NCBI GenBank assembly: GCA_013054445.1
Contig: JAAMPI010001826.1
Coordinates: forward strand, 1-10,150
Direction: 5' to 3'
Length of the DNA: 10,150 bases
DNA from: Cudoniella acicularis
Taxonomy: Eukaryota > Ascomycota > Leotiomycetes > Helotiales > Helotiaceae
A program made the translations under genes and the position numbers. Below the pieces are notes generated by a model. That model worked only from the letters and a program-made list of their open reading frames with translations, was not told where the DNA came from and ran no database searches. Positions within the stretch are counted from its first letter, which is position 1. The number at the start of each line of letters is the position of its first letter. Shown piece after piece: positions 7,295 to 10,150 of this stretch.

Positions 7295-9287
7295 ATGGCT
7301 GACCGTTACATCCCTGAGCATCGTCGGACCCAGTTCAAGGCGAAGAACACATTCAAGCCAGAGGAACTACGACGTCGTCGTGAGGAGCAACAGGTCGAGA
7401 TCCGCAAAGCCAAGCGCGAGGAGAATTTGGCAAAGAGGAGAGGTATTACTGGTGCCGATGGTCAACGCCCTGGAGCAGCTCTCGGCGCAGAGCCCGACAG
7501 TGACGATGACACCGCGCCCACAGAGAGTCAGGTAAGCTAATCGCACATCTTGCTTTCGCTGTGCGCCAAAACATTGCGGCTTTTGGAGTCTTTCCATCCA
7601 TGCTCTCCGCCACAGTAGTGTTGCCTCTGTTTACTCTGCCTGGTGGGGTATTGCGTAGCGAAAGATGTTTTCGCTTGTGGGAGTTGACCGCCGCGGATAG
7701 CTCCACTCTACAAGGAGCTCAGAGGGGCGCAAACCTCCTCCCGCATCACGATGTTGTTTTCTTCTATGGAAACAAATTGCTAACCTTCTCCTTCTTGCCA
7801 TAGTTGAACGAGGATCTCCCCCAAATGGTCCAGGGTGTTTTCTCTGACCAGATCGACTTGCAAATTCAAGCCACTACAAAATTCCGAAAGCTTCTTTCAA
7901 AGGAACGAAACCCTCCAATCGAAGAGGTTATTAAGACTGGAGTTGTCAGCCGTTTTGTCATATTCCTTCGCTCTCCCCACACCCTTGTCCAATTCGAAGC
8001 CGCATGGGCCCTTACAAACATTGCATCCGGATCTGCGCAACAAACACAAGTTGTCATTGAGGCTGGCGCTGTCCCAATATTTGTCGAGTTACTTGGAAGC
8101 CACGAGCCGGATGTTAGGGAGCAGGCAGTTTGGGCTTTGGGAAATATTGCTGGTGACAGTCCCTCATGCCGCGATTATGTTTTGAGCTGTGGTGCTCTCA
8201 AACCACTTTTGAACCTTTTGGGCGATAGCCGCAAGTTGAGCATGCTCCGCAATGCAACTTGGACCCTGAGCAATTTCTGCCGTGGCAAGACCCCGCAGCC
8301 TGATTGGAACACCGTGAGAATAAATAAACCCCTGGTATTGAGAAGTCAAGCTTACATGCTCAGCAGATCTTACCTGCCTTGCCCGTTTTGGCGAAGCTTG
8401 TTTACTCGTTGGACGACGAAGTTTTAATTGATGCTTGCTGGGCGATCTCTTATCTTTCCGATGGAGCCAACGATAAGATCCAGGCTGTCATTGAAGCTGG
8501 TATTCCGCGTCGCTTGGTAGAATTGCTTATGCATGCATCTACCTCGGTTCAAACCCCAGCTCTTCGATCCGTCGGCAACATCGTAACTGGTGACGACGTT
8601 CAAACCCAAATTATCATCAACTGCGGTGCTCTCCCCGCTCTTTTGTCGCTTCTTAGCTCTGGAAAGGACGGGATTCGCAAGGAGGCTTGCTGGACCATTT
8701 CCAACATCACCGCTGGCAACTCGACCCAAATTCAATCTGTCATCGATGCAAACATCATCCCACCCCTTATTCACCTCCTCTCGAATGGCGACTTGAAGAC
8801 CAGAAAAGAGGCCTGCTGGGCGATCTCAAATGCTACATCTGGGGGACTTCAGAAGCCCGAGCAAATTAGATATTTGGTTCAACAAGGCTGCATCAAACCA
8901 TTGTGTGACCTTCTCGCCTGCCCCGATAACAAGATCATCCAAGTCGCCCTCGATGGTCTTGAGAACATTCTGAAGGTTGGAGAGATGGACAAGGATGCCG
9001 CTGGGGAGGGTCAAGAAAGCATCAACCGATATGCTCTTTTCATTGAGGAATGTCAAGGCATGGAGAAGATCCACGACTGCCAAACCAATGCCAACGAAGA
9101 GATTTACATGAAGGCCTATAATATGATCGAGAAATATTTCTCTGATGAAGAGGATGCAGAAAATACCGACATCACTACCCTCCCAGAAGGAAACCAGTCT
9201 GCATTTGGCTTCAGTGCCGCTGCTGCTACCAACAATGGCGGTTTCCAATTTGCCCCGGCCAACGGAAGCGACTCCATGGATATGTAA
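7295..9287 (+). CDS. SRP1: Importin subunit alpha (karyopherin alpha)
   Basis: Adaptor of classical nuclear import: it binds nuclear localisation signals and links cargo to importin beta. Exons 7295-7531, 7804-8313 and 8367-9287 join in phase 0 to 555 residues, the usual family length. The start ATG (AATCATGG) opens [20 protein letters not shown]. The importin-beta-binding domain (~1-55) is rich in Arg/Lys ([20 protein letters not shown]), followed by an acidic stretch (PDSDDD). About ten armadillo repeats follow, with the Trp/Asn ladder that holds NLS side chains: [76 protein letters not shown]. The acidic C-terminus ends [12 protein letters not shown]...SMDM, the CAS-binding and exit region. 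No key residue is missing. The homologue is SRP1 in yeast and kapA in Aspergillus. Intron 1 (272 nt) is much longer than every other intron in the window. Confidence 0.97.
7532..7803 (+). other. Importin alpha intron 1, unusually long
   Basis: GTAAGC donor, TGCTAACC branch point (near 7779-7786), CCATAG acceptor, 272 nt against 45-62 for the other introns here. It falls between the IBB domain and the first armadillo repeat. Retention would stop translation after two codons (Val-Ser-stop), leaving only the IBB domain. It could host regulatory sequence, but I see no snoRNA boxes or strong hairpin. Confidence 0.85.
8361..8366 (+). other. Tandem NAGNAG acceptor of importin alpha intron 2
   Basis: The 53-nt intron 2 (8314-8366) ends CAGCAG. 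Using the second AG gives [12 protein letters not shown], which fits the family's DWNTxxPALPVL spacing. The first AG would insert one Gln at the junction. Both keep the frame. Confidence 0.6.
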
Positions 9288-9583
9288 ATTTTCAGACACC
9301 GTCGGCATTCCACCCCCCTGCCTCAGGCTCTTCGCTTTGCTTCTGCACCACATACACCATTCTAATCAGATTGACGAGTACATTACTGCGGACCCACCAC
9401 CTCACGACTGACATCCCCATATGAACCGGCAGTACAACCTGAAAAAGCCGCCACCCCCATTTCCGAATGTGACCAACGATTAGCGAAAGATTCACCGTCA
9501 TGTAATTTCATTATTTTGTCACCACCCCCGGCACATTCACATCACAGGCGTTTTTTGCGAAATTTTATTCTTGGAAGCGAGAC

Positions 9584-9603
9584 ATGGTAGCTTGAAAGCT
9601 CCT
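9584..9603. repeat. 20-bp direct repeat with internal hairpin, copy 1
   Basis: ATGGTAGCTTGAAAGCTCCT, identical to 9663-9682. It contains AGCTT-GA-AAGCT, a perfect 5-bp stem with a two-base loop, extendable by GG/CC with a bulge. It lies ~300 bp past the importin stop codon, so it may be in the 3' untranslated region or just beyond it. Confidence 0.75.
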
Positions 9604-9662
9604 GATCTCTGGAGGAATCATATCGAGAAGCGAAAGCTAAGTTTATGATATTTGGTATGGGT

Positions 9663-9682
9663 ATGGTAGCTTGAAAGCTCCT
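9663..9682. repeat. 20-bp direct repeat with internal hairpin, copy 2
   Basis: Exact second copy, offset 79 bp. Similarity beyond the 20 bp is weak (a GA-rich stretch GATGAATG / GGAGGAATCA follows each), so this is either an old tandem duplication with a conserved core or two insertions of a short element. Confidence 0.75.
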
Positions 9683-10150
9683 ACTCGATGGATGAATGTC
9701 TCTGATGAGGAGATGCGCACGCGAATGATAATGTGGAGAGAGGCGTGCATAGTCGTCAGCGCGAGGAGAAAACCCATGTGCATGTGGATAGAGCCCTCTC
9801 CGAATGAAAAAACATCAAAATACCTCGTCCATGATTTTTTGAATACGTGAATATTATTCAATCTCGTTTTTTCTTCAGCGGCGATAAGTTGGTACAGAGT
9901 TGGCTCTAATACTTTTAGAGGTGGGCCTTAGTGGATTTGTCAAGTACAAATCAGATTACATGTTGCGATACTTAAAACCTTCTATATTTTACATTATACT
10001 TAAATTCTGATCACAGTCCCGAATATTATGTCCTAAAGCCTAAAGATAGATAAAATAGGTCTTACTCGTTACTTGAGTATGCCACAGTATCTCAACCTCT
10101 GAATACCCACTCACTAGACTCCTTCGATCTAGCCGCCCTCGATTCCATCA

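Larger units (their letters stand above)
9288..10150. other. 3' flank of importin alpha and AT-rich intergenic DNA
   Basis: No gene is convincing. The first ~260 bp are C-rich (9300-9540) and probably include the importin 3' untranslated region. TTTTATTC at 9563-9570 is AT-rich but not a clear polyadenylation signal. From about 9830 the sequence is AT-rich, with many stops in all frames. A direct repeat with hairpin lies at 9584-9682. From 10054 to the window end the plus strand is open and codon-like, see findings. Confidence 0.55.

Noticed and set aside
7561..7803. Open frame spanning importin alpha intron 1 up to its acceptor
   Set aside because: It is not in frame with either flanking exon, begins without a standard ATG, and the intron ends and branch point are clear.

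Overview
The window reads as nuclear DNA of a filamentous ascomycete (Pezizomycotina; the gene set and moderate GC would suit Leotiomycetes, but I cannot fix the class). The evidence is eukaryotic gene structure: short introns (mostly 45-62 nt) with GT..AG ends and CTAAC/CTAAT-like branch points, and fungal-type orthologues. There is no bacterial operon layout, CRISPR array, tRNA or rRNA that I can see.

Layout from left to right. (1) 1-649, minus strand: a glutathione S-transferase (beta-type CSLxPHI signature), cut by the window edge and carrying two apparent reading-frame breaks. (2) 650-1810: non-coding, with a diverged 24-bp repeat pair and a perfect 12-bp palindrome. (3) 1811-4042, minus strand: an eight-exon secreted serine peptidase of family S28 with a recognisable catalytic triad, one apparent frame break in exon 7, and a C-terminal extension ending in two hydrophobic segments. 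(4) 4043-4518: its upstream region, holding a diverged ~110-bp-spaced direct repeat. (5) 4519-6885, minus strand: a five-exon gene for the telomere single-strand-binding protein Pot1, whose first intron appears to use a GC-AG splice pair. (6) 6886-7294: a divergent promoter. (7) 7295-9287, plus strand: importin alpha in three exons, with an intact IBB domain and ARM repeats. (8) 9288-10150: AT-rich non-coding sequence with a direct repeat that contains a hairpin, and possibly the edge of another coding exon at the end.

The genes do not form one pathway. Pot1 and importin alpha are conserved housekeeping genes sharing a divergent promoter, and both are intact. The two less constrained genes to the left (GST, S28) carry all three frame breaks. 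I found no clear new system. The points most worth a second look are the frame breaks, the membrane-like tail on the S28 peptidase, and the GC-AG intron in pot1.
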